From Acetofilamentum sp. (lineage in GTDB: Bacteria > Hydrothermota > 32-111), in NCBI GenBank assembly GCA_020721805.1, contig DYMB01000005.1, positions 1 through 64,000 of the forward strand: 64,000 nt of DNA, in the 5' to 3' direction. The position numbers and the translations under genes were made by a program. Positions 1 to 7,380 of the stretch are shown piece after piece; within the stretch, counting starts at the first letter, position 1; each line of letters begins with the position of its first letter. Below the pieces are notes generated by a model. That model was given only the letters and a program-made list of their open reading frames with translations. It was not told the DNA's origin and searched no databases.

Positions 1-32
1 AATTACATTCTTGAAAATTCTATATGGAAACT

Positions 33-443
33 TCATTTTGATTCTTTATTCAATCTATAAGCTGTAAACTCCAAATTAAAAATGTTTTTATAGGGGTAGT
101 TTACAAGGTTGTAAACAGTTGCGTAATCAGTCCCATAATAGAAGATAGTATCACATGTTGAATTTGCCATAATGACCCCACTCACAAATGAAATTGCTCC
201 ATTTGTCTCTATCTGATTATAGTAAAGTTTTACCCCATTTCCGACAATCTTTCCAATGTATGCTAGTTTCCCTATTGATACTACACACTCCGTATCATTT
301 CCCTGTGCAATTCTGATAATAGTTCCATTTTCCGTTTCATAAACTCCAAAAATACTTTGTTTCTGTGCGCAATTCAAAAATACAGTTGATAATAATAAAA
401 CAAAAATAATACTAACACCCATTCTATTAAAATTACACTTCAT
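33..443 (-). CDS. Small predicted lipoprotein, function unknown
   Basis: This encodes about 136 residues. The N-terminus has a short basic region, a hydrophobic stretch and the lipobox LNC, which is what is expected for a lipoprotein anchored in a membrane. The rest is polar with many Tyr and Thr residues and no motif that I recognise. A GTG lies six bases upstream of the chosen ATG, but it falls inside the Shine-Dalgarno sequence AAGGAGG at 449-455, so the ATG at 443 with 5-nt spacing is the better start. It stands alone at the left edge, divergent from the decayed mobile-element region. Confidence 0.7.
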   Translation of the reverse strand: MKCNFNRMGVSIIFVLLLSTVFLNCAQKQSIFGVYETENGTIIRIAQGNDTECVVSIGKLAYIGKIVGNGVKLYYNQIETNGAISFVSGVIMANSTCDTIFYYGTDYATVYNLVNYPYKNIFNLEFTAYRLNKESK

Positions 444-586
444 CTTCACCTCCTTATGTTAAATTAATAATATTAAGACCTTGAATTTCGATTCATGCTT
501 GTCCATATTACATTATTTTATCAAAATCAATTTTTTAGTAATCCGAGTTTTTCAGCGATAGTGTCCTCATGATAGGTAAATAATAC

Positions 587-659
587 ACTATAAATGGAGG
601 TTTGTAAAGATACAGGGGGTACCCCCTGTATCTTGAAGTGATTTGGTCGCATTTATAGT
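587..659. repeat. Nested palindrome: 28-bp perfect inner, 10-bp outer arms
   Basis: Positions 607-634 form a perfect 28-bp palindrome with 14-nt arms, AAGATACAGGGGGT followed directly by its complement. It is enclosed by a second perfect inverted repeat, ACTATAAATG at 587-596 and CATTTATAGT at 650-659. No T-run follows it, so it is not a standard intrinsic terminator. It lies about 35 bp upstream of the Shine-Dalgarno of the transposase-like remnant and is much more GC-rich than its surroundings. It could be a terminus, a regulatory hairpin of the lost element, or a site bound by its transposase. Confidence 0.75.
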
Positions 660-694
660 CTTATCAGTTATAATAATCTTACAGGAGGTAAAAA

Positions 695-1084
695 TTGGAC
701 ACTACTTTAAACACAAAGAAAGAGAAGTCAAAGCTGACCCCGGAACAGTTGTTTCAGATTTACACGGAGTGCAATTTGCCGAATGCTCCGGTCAAGCAGA
801 TTCTCGAAAAGTAGAATCTCAAGCCATGGGATCTTGTAGTCATCAGAAAGAAGATGCATTCAGCAACAACGAACCTCATTCCGCTCTCTCTTATGTCTCG
901 CCTCTCTAAGCTCTCCTCGGATTAAAAAACACCATCATCTCTCAAAGAAAATCTAATCTCGCTCTCGCTAAATCTCTAAGATATGGCTCTTGGTTAAATG
1001 TTAAATCCCCTTGCTTTCTCGATCGTTCTTTGATAGTATCTCAATCAACATCTTGAGGTCAATCTCGCCAAATTACTCGGTATG
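695..1084 (+). pseudogene. Decayed transposase-type (helix-turn-helix) reading frame
   Basis: A TTG at 695 preceded by AGGAGG (683-688) opens a frame reading LDTTLNTKKEKSKLTPEQLF, then QIYTECNLPNAPVKQILEK, a TAG at 812, NLKPWDLVVIRKK and so on to a TAA at 923. The same frame then runs through several more stops to LNQHLEVNLAKLLGM at 1040-1084. The composition looks like the helix-turn-helix protein (orfA) of IS3-like elements and the LLGMSR-type start of the second protein, but I cannot run a search. Codon use is richer in G and C than in the neighbours. The frame ends exactly where the GTCATTGCGA repeat begins, suggesting that the repeat inserted into or adjoined the remnant. An 88-residue open frame at 643-909 is out of phase with this and is not real. 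Confidence 0.6.
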
Positions 1085-1214
1085 TCATTGCGAGGAGCAT
1101 AGCGACGAAGCAATCCCCTTACTGCGGTAAATGCTCTTTGTAAAAGAGTGAATAGCCAACAAGGAGATTGCCAGACTTAGTAGTATGGAAGCAAAGCAAG
1201 GCATTCGCAATGAC
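1084..1214. repeat. GTCATTGCGA-bordered inverted repeat (MITE-like)
   Basis: The element starts with GTCATTGCGA (1084-1093) and ends with TCGCAATGAC (1205-1214), a perfect 10-bp terminal inverted repeat. Further inside, GAAGCAATCCCC and GGAGATTGCC extend the symmetry imperfectly. Repeats with these ends (GTCATTGCGAG...GCAATC) occur widely in bacterial genomes as non-coding mobile repeats. It is richer in GC than the flanks and lies just upstream of the thioredoxin-like gene. A shortened copy sits at 9866-9893. Confidence 0.8.
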
Positions 1215-1247
1215 TGAAAAATATTGAAAGAGGAGAAGAAAATTTGT

Positions 1248-1745
1248 ATGAAAGTAAATTTTAAAAATTCATTTAAATTAATTTTTTTCAGAGGATTGAG
1301 TATAATTCTGATAGTTACATTGTTTGCAGGGGCAGTTTTTGGAATATATAAATTTGTTGCAGATAAATATGGGCTTGAGCCTACGAAACTTTTAAAATAT
1401 GAGTATGGAAAGAATGGAATAAGACCTGTTGATGCAGGCGGGATAGAGAGAATCTTTAATGGTAAGAATAAGCACTTTATTGTTGTAGGCTCGGAATGGT
1501 GTGGACCATGCATATTTTCTGCAGGTGAAATTATTTCATTCAAAAATAAACATAAAGATACAAAATTCAATTACCTTGAGTTTGATGACTCTCTTGCATG
1601 TTTTTCGCTTGAAAAATATGTAGGCAAAATAGAAGTCATACCCTTCTATGTTGTTTATCTCTCAAAAACGAATATTCACTTATTCATTGGCAGTAGTGAC
1701 AGTATCTATGCTGAAATAGAAAAACTTCTTAGTGGAGGCAAGTGA
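1248..1745 (+). CDS. Membrane-anchored thioredoxin-like protein
   Basis: About 165 residues. An N-terminal hydrophobic helix (roughly residues 10-35) would anchor the protein with the rest outside the cytoplasm. The active-site motif WCGPC follows at about residues 85-89, in the context VVGSEWCGPC. A Pro before the last strands (EVIPFYVVY) matches the cis-proline of the thioredoxin fold. It would act as a thiol-disulfide oxidoreductase; the partner is unknown. The frame could also begin with TTG at 1224, but AGAGGAG at 1229-1235 better serves the ATG at 1248, with a somewhat long spacing. It lies directly after the GTCATTGCGA repeat, so part of its promoter may be repeat-derived. Confidence 0.75.
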   Translation: MKVNFKNSFKLIFFRGLSIILIVTLFAGAVFGIYKFVADKYGLEPTKLLKYEYGKNGIRPVDAGGIERIFNGKNKHFIVVGSEWCGPCIFSAGEIISFKNKHKDTKFNYLEFDDSLACFSLEKYVGKIEVIPFYVVYLSKTNIHLFIGSSDSIYAEIEKLLSGGK

Positions 1746-2191
1746 GAATAAATTGTTTTAAATTCCCTCTGTAATAGTTTTCAAAGATAGTAAAGAATGC
1801 AAAAAATTTTCAAATCATAACAATATTCATCACATTAAAATCAAATGAGAATATACCTACTGTTTTGAATGGTAGTATTTTTGTTTCACAGATAATATTT
1901 GCTTAAAAAGAAAAATGGTAAAAAACGCTATATATAGTGGGTTTTTTATTTTAAGGTTAAAGCATAAATAAAATATGAAAATTTTTATAAATGAGAACTC
2001 TATTTGATTAAATATCAAAATAGTTTTTGATGGATATGAGAGAATATGAATTATAATTTATCTAATATAATAGAAATGATGTTATAAAAAAATTAGAAAA
2101 AAATTTAAAAATGATCATATTGATTCTTTTCTACTCGATAACTTAAAATTAAAACTTAAATAGTAAATATCTAAAAAAATCCAAAAAATTC
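1746..2191. other. Intergenic, AT-rich; possible thioredoxin-like debris
   Basis: No intact gene is seen. From 1773 to 1905 two frames read IVFKDSKECKKF and then NENIPTVLNGSIFVS before a TAA, loosely like a thioredoxin-family protein broken by a frameshift; this is weak. A short hairpin with CGCTA/TAGTG arms followed by GGGTTTTTTATTTT (about 1925-1951) could be a terminator. The remainder is featureless A+T-rich sequence up to the Pho box. Confidence 0.35.
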
Positions 2192-2245
2192 TTAACAAAA
2201 TATTAACAATTCCTTAATTTTAAATTAACAGGTTATGTTTATATT
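2192..2245 (+). promoter_or_regulatory. Pho box (four TTAACA-like repeats) and -10
   Basis: TTAACA at 2192-2197, TTAACA at 2203-2208, TTAATT at 2214-2219 and TTAACA at 2225-2230 are spaced at exactly 11 bp. This is the layout known for PhoP binding in Bacillus, TT(A/C/T)A(C/T)A repeats separated by about 5 bp. A possible -10, TATATT at 2240-2245, follows 9 bp after the last repeat, the distance expected for an activator that replaces the -35. The downstream genes are porin, pstSCAB, phoB, phoR and phoU, so PhoB encoded in the same cluster is the likely binder. Confidence 0.85.
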
Positions 2246-2272
2246 TTAACAAAACCAAAAAAGGAGGTATTA

Positions 2273-3313
2273 GTGAAAAAAGTAAAATTCTTCTCTTTAT
2301 TTTCACTTCTTTTGATTGTGATTTTTACAAATCTTTATTCGGTTGAAACAAAGTTCTCCGCTGAATTCTGGAGCAGGTATACTGCTGATTTCAGTGAAAA
2401 TCAACTCGTTAAAAGTTATTTTTCCCTGGAAAGAGGCTATATTGGATTACAACCCACCTTTACGGATAAAATTAAAGGAAGATTTACAATCGATTTATTC
2501 TCATCGGATAAATTTGAAGATGGAGCAGGTATAAAACTAAAATATGCTTATGTTGATTTCAAGATGCCAGTGAATGATATGTCTTTGCAGGCTGGACTTA
2601 TAAAAACATATTTTGGAACAATTTATGATTGGAATTATGCTACAATTGAAAAATCTTTTGATGATAAGGAAAAAATAGTTTCATCCGCTGATTACGGTCT
2701 TTCAATGAATGGACTTATTCCATCAGGGTTTGGCGAATATGCTTTGTCAATTTACAATGGAGAGGGTTATAGTAAAACTGGAAGTGATATTGATGGAAAT
2801 CCAGCTCTTTCTTTAAATTTAAGAATAATTCCTATTGTAGGTATAACATTGGGAGGATCTGTTCTTTATGAAAACCATTCTTTGATAGTTAAAGCTGATT
2901 CATCCTTGACAGATACGGTAAGATTATGTTATAGTGGCATGGGAAGAATATCTTTTGGTCTGATAGATATATGGGGTCTTTATGTAGCAAAAAATAAAGA
3001 TCAGGAAACTGGCGCAGGATTTATGATAATGCCAGTTTTAAAACTTTCAAAAATTGCTAATTTTATCGATATGGAGATCGTTGGAAGATACGACATGTTT
3101 GATAAGAATATTGATAGTGCTGAACTAAATGATTCACATAACAGAATAATGGCAGGATTCAACTGGAACATATTAAAAGATTCCAAGAGTGGAAACCCTG
3201 TTATTTTTTTGCAAACCGATTGGGAAAGAACATCATATGAAGATACAACTAAAGCATATGTTGATAATCTATCATTACAACTGAGATATCTTTTCTCAGG
3301 TAAAATAAAATAA
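2273..3313 (+). CDS. Porin-like outer-membrane protein of the phosphate regulon
   Basis: About 346 residues starting with GTG at 2273 behind AAGGAGG. A signal peptide (KKVKFFSLFSLLLIVIFTNLYS) is followed by alternating polar/aromatic strands typical of a beta-barrel, with no transmembrane helices. It resembles phosphate-selective porins of the OprP/OprO type in architecture (for example LQAGLIKTYFG and FLQTDWERTS), although I cannot test this by search. The first gene after the Pho box, 15 bp before pstS, it would let phosphate cross the outer membrane when phosphate is scarce. It ends in LSLQLRYLFSGKIK, not a classical terminal Phe strand. Confidence 0.75.
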   Translation: MKKVKFFSLFSLLLIVIFTNLYSVETKFSAEFWSRYTADFSENQLVKSYFSLERGYIGLQPTFTDKIKGRFTIDLFSSDKFEDGAGIKLKYAYVDFKMPVNDMSLQAGLIKTYFGTIYDWNYATIEKSFDDKEKIVSSADYGLSMNGLIPSGFGEYALSIYNGEGYSKTGSDIDGNPALSLNLRIIPIVGITLGGSVLYENHSLIVKADSSLTDTVRLCYSGMGRISFGLIDIWGLYVAKNKDQETGAGFMIMPVLKLSKIANFIDMEIVGRYDMFDKNIDSAELNDSHNRIMAGFNWNILKDSKSGNPVIFLQTDWERTSYEDTTKAYVDNLSLQLRYLFSGKIK

Positions 3314-3328
3314 GAAAAAGGAGGAAAA

Positions 3329-4132
3329 ATGAAAAAATTAATAGGTATAATTCTTTCAGTATTGACACTTTTTGGATTTATTTTTGCAAAAGATATTACA
3401 ATGTCTGGATCAACAACAGTATTTCCGATAGCACAACTTGCAGCCGAAAAGTTTATGGATAAAAACCCTGATATAAATATTTCAGTTAGAGGTGGAGGTT
3501 CTGGAGTTGGAATTTCAGATCTTATTCTTGGAAGAGTTGACATAGGTGATGCATCAAGAAGGATAAAAAATAAAGAAATAAAAAAGGCAAAAGAGAATGG
3601 AATAAATGTTTTTGAGATACCGGTAGCAAACGATGGTATAGCGATTGTTGTTAATCCTTCAAACGGTGTAAATGATTTAACTGTTGAGCAAGTTAAAAAG
3701 ATTTTTATGGGTGAAATCAATAATTGGAAACAACTTGGTGGCCCAAGTATGCCTATAGTTGTTATATCAAGAGATGTTTCATCTGGAACTTTTGATACTT
3801 TTAAAGAACTTGTTTTGGAAGGTGGAAAAGTGAGAGATGATGCGCTTTTACTTGCCTCAAACAATGCGGTTGCTTCAACTGTAAGCGAAACACCTGGTGC
3901 AATAGGTTATGTCGGACTTGCTTTTGTTAGTGAAAAAATTAAAGCACTTGCGATAGATGGTGTTATACCAAGTGAAAATAGTGTAAAAGATAAGTCCTAT
4001 AAAATTTCAAGAAAACTTTATATGTATACAAATGGTTCACCAAAAGGTGAAATAAAATCATTTATAGATTTTATACTCTCAAAAGAAGGACAGGAGATAG
4101 TTAAACAGGTTGGTTATTTACCAATTAACTAA
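3329..4132 (+). CDS. pstS: Periplasmic phosphate-binding protein PstS
   Basis: 267 residues with a strong AAGGAGG start. The N-terminus is a signal peptide probably cut after IFA; there is no lipobox cysteine, so the protein should be soluble in the periplasm. Phosphate-ligand motifs are visible: SGSTTVFPIA near residue 27, RGGGSGVGISDLILGRVDIG around 55-75, and SRDVSSGTFDTF near 150. PstS binds inorganic phosphate and hands it to the PstC/PstA channel. Its length is close to the short PstS type. It follows the porin and precedes pstC after a 35-bp gap containing a weak hairpin. Confidence 0.95.
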   Translation: MKKLIGIILSVLTLFGFIFAKDITMSGSTTVFPIAQLAAEKFMDKNPDINISVRGGGSGVGISDLILGRVDIGDASRRIKNKEIKKAKENGINVFEIPVANDGIAIVVNPSNGVNDLTVEQVKKIFMGEINNWKQLGGPSMPIVVISRDVSSGTFDTFKELVLEGGKVRDDALLLASNNAVASTVSETPGAIGYVGLAFVSEKIKALAIDGVIPSENSVKDKSYKISRKLYMYTNGSPKGEIKSFIDFILSKEGQEIVKQVGYLPIN

Positions 4133-4138
4133 AAATTT

Positions 4139-4165
4139 AAAAGAGGTCATCGGTAGGATCTTTTT
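4139..4165 (+). terminator. Weak terminator-like hairpin between pstS and pstC
   Basis: AAAAGA at 4139-4144 can pair with TCTTTT at 4159-4164, with an inner TC/GA extension across bulges, and a run of T follows. The stem is weak and A+T-rich. A partial terminator here would make pstS more abundant than the channel genes, as often seen in pst operons. This is a tentative reading. Confidence 0.3.
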
Positions 4166-4167
4166 AA

Positions 4168-5046
4168 ATGAAGACTAAAGAGTTTTTGTTTAAGTATGTA
4201 TCATTTCTTGCGGCATCTTTATCTATCCTTTTTCTTTTAGGAATAATTTTAAGTATATTTAAAGAGGGGATTCCACTTTTCAAAGAAATAAATGTTTTTG
4301 ATTTTATTTTTGGTAGAAGATGGCATCCTACCGATGAACCTCCAGATTTTGGAATCCTTTCACTTATCATAGGTTCAATATCTGTTACGATAGGTGCTTT
4401 AATTGTGGGAGTACCACTTGGTGTTGGTAGCGCTATATATGTATCAGAAATAGCGTCATCAAATGCAAAAGAGATCCTTAAACCTTTTATAGAGATTCTT
4501 GCAGGTATTCCATCCGTTATTTATGGATTATTCGGGATGAACATTTTAGCACCAATTGTAAGAAAAATTTTTAATATTCCTATCGGTCTTAACATATTTT
4601 CAACATCTATAATACTTGGAATAATGATAATTCCATTTGTTTCATCACTTTCCGAAGATGCTTTAAGGAGTGTATCAAAAGATGTCAGAGAGGCATCCTA
4701 TGCCCTTGGAGCAAACAGAATAGAAACCATTTTTAAAGTGATCGTTCCTGCAGCATTACCGGGGATAATTGCAAGTATCATACTTGGGTTTGGAAGAGCG
4801 ATAGGTGAAACGATGGTTGTTTTAATGGTTTCTGGAGGTACAGCAACAATTCCTTCTTCAATATTTTCTCCAGTAAGACCGATGACATCCGCTATAGCAT
4901 CGGAGATGGGAGAAACAGTTAAAGGATCTCTCCACTTTCAAGCACTCTATGGTATAGCCATAGTTCTTTTGATAATAACGCTTCTTTCAAATCTTTTGAT
5001 GCAATGGTTTGTATCCAGAGAAAAAAATGAAAAGAAAATTTATTGA
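4168..5046 (+). CDS. pstC: Phosphate ABC transporter permease PstC
   Basis: 292 residues with about six hydrophobic helices. The cytoplasmic loop carries the permease motif EASYALGANRIETIFKVIVP near residues 171-190, which docks the ATPase, and the PstC-typical GFGRAIGETM follows. It forms the inner-membrane channel with PstA. The Shine-Dalgarno is poor, so translation may depend on coupling to pstS. The last 20 bases overlap pstA. Confidence 0.95.
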   Translation: MKTKEFLFKYVSFLAASLSILFLLGIILSIFKEGIPLFKEINVFDFIFGRRWHPTDEPPDFGILSLIIGSISVTIGALIVGVPLGVGSAIYVSEIASSNAKEILKPFIEILAGIPSVIYGLFGMNILAPIVRKIFNIPIGLNIFSTSIILGIMIIPFVSSLSEDALRSVSKDVREASYALGANRIETIFKVIVPAALPGIIASIILGFGRAIGETMVVLMVSGGTATIPSSIFSPVRPMTSAIASEMGETVKGSLHFQALYGIAIVLLIITLLSNLLMQWFVSREKNEKKIY

Positions 5047-5875
5047 AATTTTAGGAGAAACATTTTTAAGATTATCCATTATAATATCTCTTATCTTTTT
5101 ATTTCTTTTTCTTTTTATGATATTTTCAAAGGGTATCAAAGTGATATCCTGGGAATTTTTAACACGGATGCCAAGAAGTGGGATGACTAAAGGAGGAATT
5201 TATCCTGCTATACTTGGAACATTCTGGATTACTATTGTATCCATATTTATAGCTTTTCCAATAGGTATTTTTTCTGGTATATTTCTTTCTGAATATGGTA
5301 AACCTAAATGGCTTGTTGACATTATAAAAACCTCTATAAATACGCTTTCCGGCACACCATCTATTGTTTTTGGACTTTTTGGTTTATCTGTTTTTGTTAT
5401 CGGTTTAAATTTAAAAGTATCGATTTTGTCTGGAGGATTAACTCTCGCCATTTTGATTCTTCCAACTATTATAAATTCAACAGTTGAAGCGATAAATAGT
5501 GTTCCATTCGATTTCAGGGAGGCAGCATTATCACTCGGAGCAACAAAGAGTCAGGTTATAAGAAATGTTGTTTTGCCCTATGCTATGCCTGGAATACTCA
5601 CTGGGACTATTATTTCGGTGGGAAGAGCTGCCGGTGAGACCGCTCCAATACTTTTTACAGCAGCAACCTTTTATTCAAGAAGACTACCAAAATCTCTTAT
5701 GGATGAGGTTATGGCTATGCCTTACCATATTTATGCCTTGATGACTGAAGGAACTTCCCCTCAATATCAGATACCAATAGCATATGGAACAGCGATAGTT
5801 CTTTTAATTTTAATTCTGTTTATAAATGGCAGTGCAATATTTTTAAGGTACAGAATAAGAAAAAGGAGAGGCTGA
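5027..5875 (+). CDS. pstA: Phosphate ABC transporter permease PstA
   Basis: About 282 residues from the ATG at 5027. A TTG at 5009 in the same frame would add six residues (MYPEKK) but has no supporting ribosome site. Six helices, the [20 protein letters not shown] docking loop and the [16 protein letters not shown] segment are characteristic. Its stop codon shares bases with the pstB start (TGATG), so translational coupling is likely. Confidence 0.93.
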   Translation: MKRKFIEILGETFLRLSIIISLIFLFLFLFMIFSKGIKVISWEFLTRMPRSGMTKGGIYPAILGTFWITIVSIFIAFPIGIFSGIFLSEYGKPKWLVDIIKTSINTLSGTPSIVFGLFGLSVFVIGLNLKVSILSGGLTLAILILPTIINSTVEAINSVPFDFREAALSLGATKSQVIRNVVLPYAMPGILTGTIISVGRAAGETAPILFTAATFYSRRLPKSLMDEVMAMPYHIYALMTEGTSPQYQIPIAYGTAIVLLILILFINGSAIFLRYRIRKRRG

Positions 5876-6627
5876 TGGAAGAATTGATAAAAGTGAAAAA
5901 TTTAAATCTATTTTTTGGTTCGAAACATATATTGAAATCAATAAACATGAGTATATATAAAAAGAGTGTTACAGCGGTTATAGGCCCATCCGGTTGTGGA
6001 AAATCTACATATCTTAGGTGTTTTAATAGAATGAACGATTATAATGGTGCAAAGATTGATGGTGAGATTATGCTTGATGGTGAAGATATTAATTCTAAAA
6101 ACACTGATGTAACAAAATTGAGAATGAAAGTTGGGATGGTATTCCAGAAACCAAATCCTTTTGCCAAATCCATTTTTGAAAATGTAGCATTTGGATTGAA
6201 AATACATGGGAAGTTAAAAACATATGAAATAGAAAATAGGGTTGAAGAATCTTTAAAAAGTGTCTGGTTATGGGATGAGGTTAAAGATAGATTAAAAGAA
6301 TCGGCTCTTTTACTTTCAGGTGGACAACAACAAAGATTGTGTATGGCAAGAGCACTCGCAACTAATCCTGAAATAGTACTTCTTGACGAACCAACATCCG
6401 CTTTAGATCCAAATTCAACAAGAAAAATTGAAGACCTGTGCCTTGAACTTAAAGGAAAAGTAACAATTTTGATAGTTACACACAATATAGCACAGGCTGC
6501 AAGAATAAGTGATTATACAGCATTTTTATATCTTGGAGAATTGATAGAGTATAATGAAACAAAATTGATATTTACGGTTCCAAAAGATAAAAAAACTGAA
6601 GAGTATATATCAGGAAAATTCGGATGA
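5875..6627 (+). CDS. pstB: Phosphate ABC transporter ATPase PstB
   Basis: 250 residues, the usual PstB size. Walker A is GPSGCGKST at residues 38-46, followed by LRCFNRMND, a PstB hallmark. The signature is LSGGQQQRL, Walker B is [12 protein letters not shown], and the switch His is in VTHN. It powers phosphate import by PstCA on the cytoplasmic face, and with PhoU it is thought to report transport status to PhoR. It overlaps pstA by one base. Confidence 0.97.
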   Translation: MEELIKVKNLNLFFGSKHILKSINMSIYKKSVTAVIGPSGCGKSTYLRCFNRMNDYNGAKIDGEIMLDGEDINSKNTDVTKLRMKVGMVFQKPNPFAKSIFENVAFGLKIHGKLKTYEIENRVEESLKSVWLWDEVKDRLKESALLLSGGQQQRLCMARALATNPEIVLLDEPTSALDPNSTRKIEDLCLELKGKVTILIVTHNIAQAARISDYTAFLYLGELIEYNETKLIFTVPKDKKTEEYISGKFG

Positions 6628-6635
6628 TTCTTTTA

Positions 6636-6663
6636 TTGACAGTAAAAATAAAAGATTTAAAAT
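6636..6663 (+). promoter_or_regulatory. Candidate leaderless promoter for phoB
   Basis: TTGACA (6636-6641), 16-bp spacer, TAAAAT (6658-6663), then six bases to the ATG at 6670. No Shine-Dalgarno lies in front of that ATG. Transcription starting about 7 nt after the -10 would produce an mRNA beginning at or next to the start codon. This would give phoBR constitutive expression independent of the Pho box. Confidence 0.6.
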
Positions 6664-6669
6664 AAAAAA

Positions 6670-7380
6670 ATGAATACCAAATTCCAGAATTTAAAAAGAA
6701 CAAATTTGATCGCAGCGGTTGATGATGAGGAAGATATAAGGGAATTACTCTCAATTGGACTTTCAAAGGAAGGATACATAGTTGAAACATTCGAGGATGG
6801 AAAGAATTTCGAAAAATTTTTGGAAAAGGAAATTCCAGATGCTATAATACTTGACATAATGCTTTCGGATAGCGATGGTATAGAAATATTAAAATATTTG
6901 AAATCAAACGAGAGAACAAAAGATATACCTGTGATAATGCTTACAGCAAAAGCTGATGAATCCGATAAAATTGTGGGACTTGAACTGGGTGCAGATGATT
7001 ATATAACAAAACCTTTTTCCTTAAAGGAACTTGCAGCAAGGATAAAGGCTGTTTTGAGAAGAAATGTTATTAAAAAAGATGATAGTAAAATAATAAAACT
7101 TGGGAAAAATGTCATTATAGATCTTTTAAAACATCAGGTTTTGTTGGATGGAAAAGATGTGAAATTCTCATCAACAGAGTTTAATATAATTATAATACTG
7201 ACAGAGCATAAAGGGTGGGTTATAAGTAGAGATAAGTTGATAAGAAGACTATGGGGAAATGAAAAGATAGTTATACCAAGAACTATAGATGTTCATATAA
7301 AAAAGATAAGAGAGAAACTTGGAAAGAGTGGAAATATGATAAAAACATTAAGAGGTGTGGGGTATAAGATAGAAGAATGA
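6670..7380 (+). CDS. phoB: PhoB-type response regulator
   Basis: 236 residues. The receiver domain has the acidic pair in VDDEED near residues 18-19, the phospho-acceptor Asp62 in ILDIM, and the Lys in LTAKADESD. A winged-helix OmpR-type DNA-binding domain follows, with RTIDVHIKKIREKLG and LRGVGYKIEE at the end. When phosphorylated by PhoR it would bind the Pho box at 2192. Its start has no Shine-Dalgarno and carries its own promoter 7 nt upstream, so phoB-phoR-phoU can be expressed apart from pst. Confidence 0.9.
   Translation: MNTKFQNLKRTNLIAAVDDEEDIRELLSIGLSKEGYIVETFEDGKNFEKFLEKEIPDAIILDIMLSDSDGIEILKYLKSNERTKDIPVIMLTAKADESDKIVGLELGADDYITKPFSLKELAARIKAVLRRNVIKKDDSKIIKLGKNVIIDLLKHQVLLDGKDVKFSSTEFNIIIILTEHKGWVISRDKLIRRLWGNEKIVIPRTIDVHIKKIREKLGKSGNMIKTLRGVGYKIEE

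Noticed and set aside
643-909. 88-residue open frame
   Set aside because: It is out of phase with the transposase-like frame, lacks a ribosome site of its own and has no recognisable composition.
1085-1570. 161-residue minus-strand frame
   Set aside because: It lies opposite the thioredoxin-like gene and the inverted repeat; no ribosome site and no motif.
1755-1787. CRISPR-like repeat start (GTTTTAAATTCCCTCTGTAATA)
   Set aside because: Only one copy, with no spacer array and no cas gene in the window.
3001-3864. 287-residue minus-strand frame opposite porin and pstS
   Set aside because: Serine/isoleucine-rich shadow of strongly supported plus-strand genes.
5009-5026. Upstream TTG start for pstA
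   Set aside because: No ribosome site; ATG at 5027 fits the usual PstA start.
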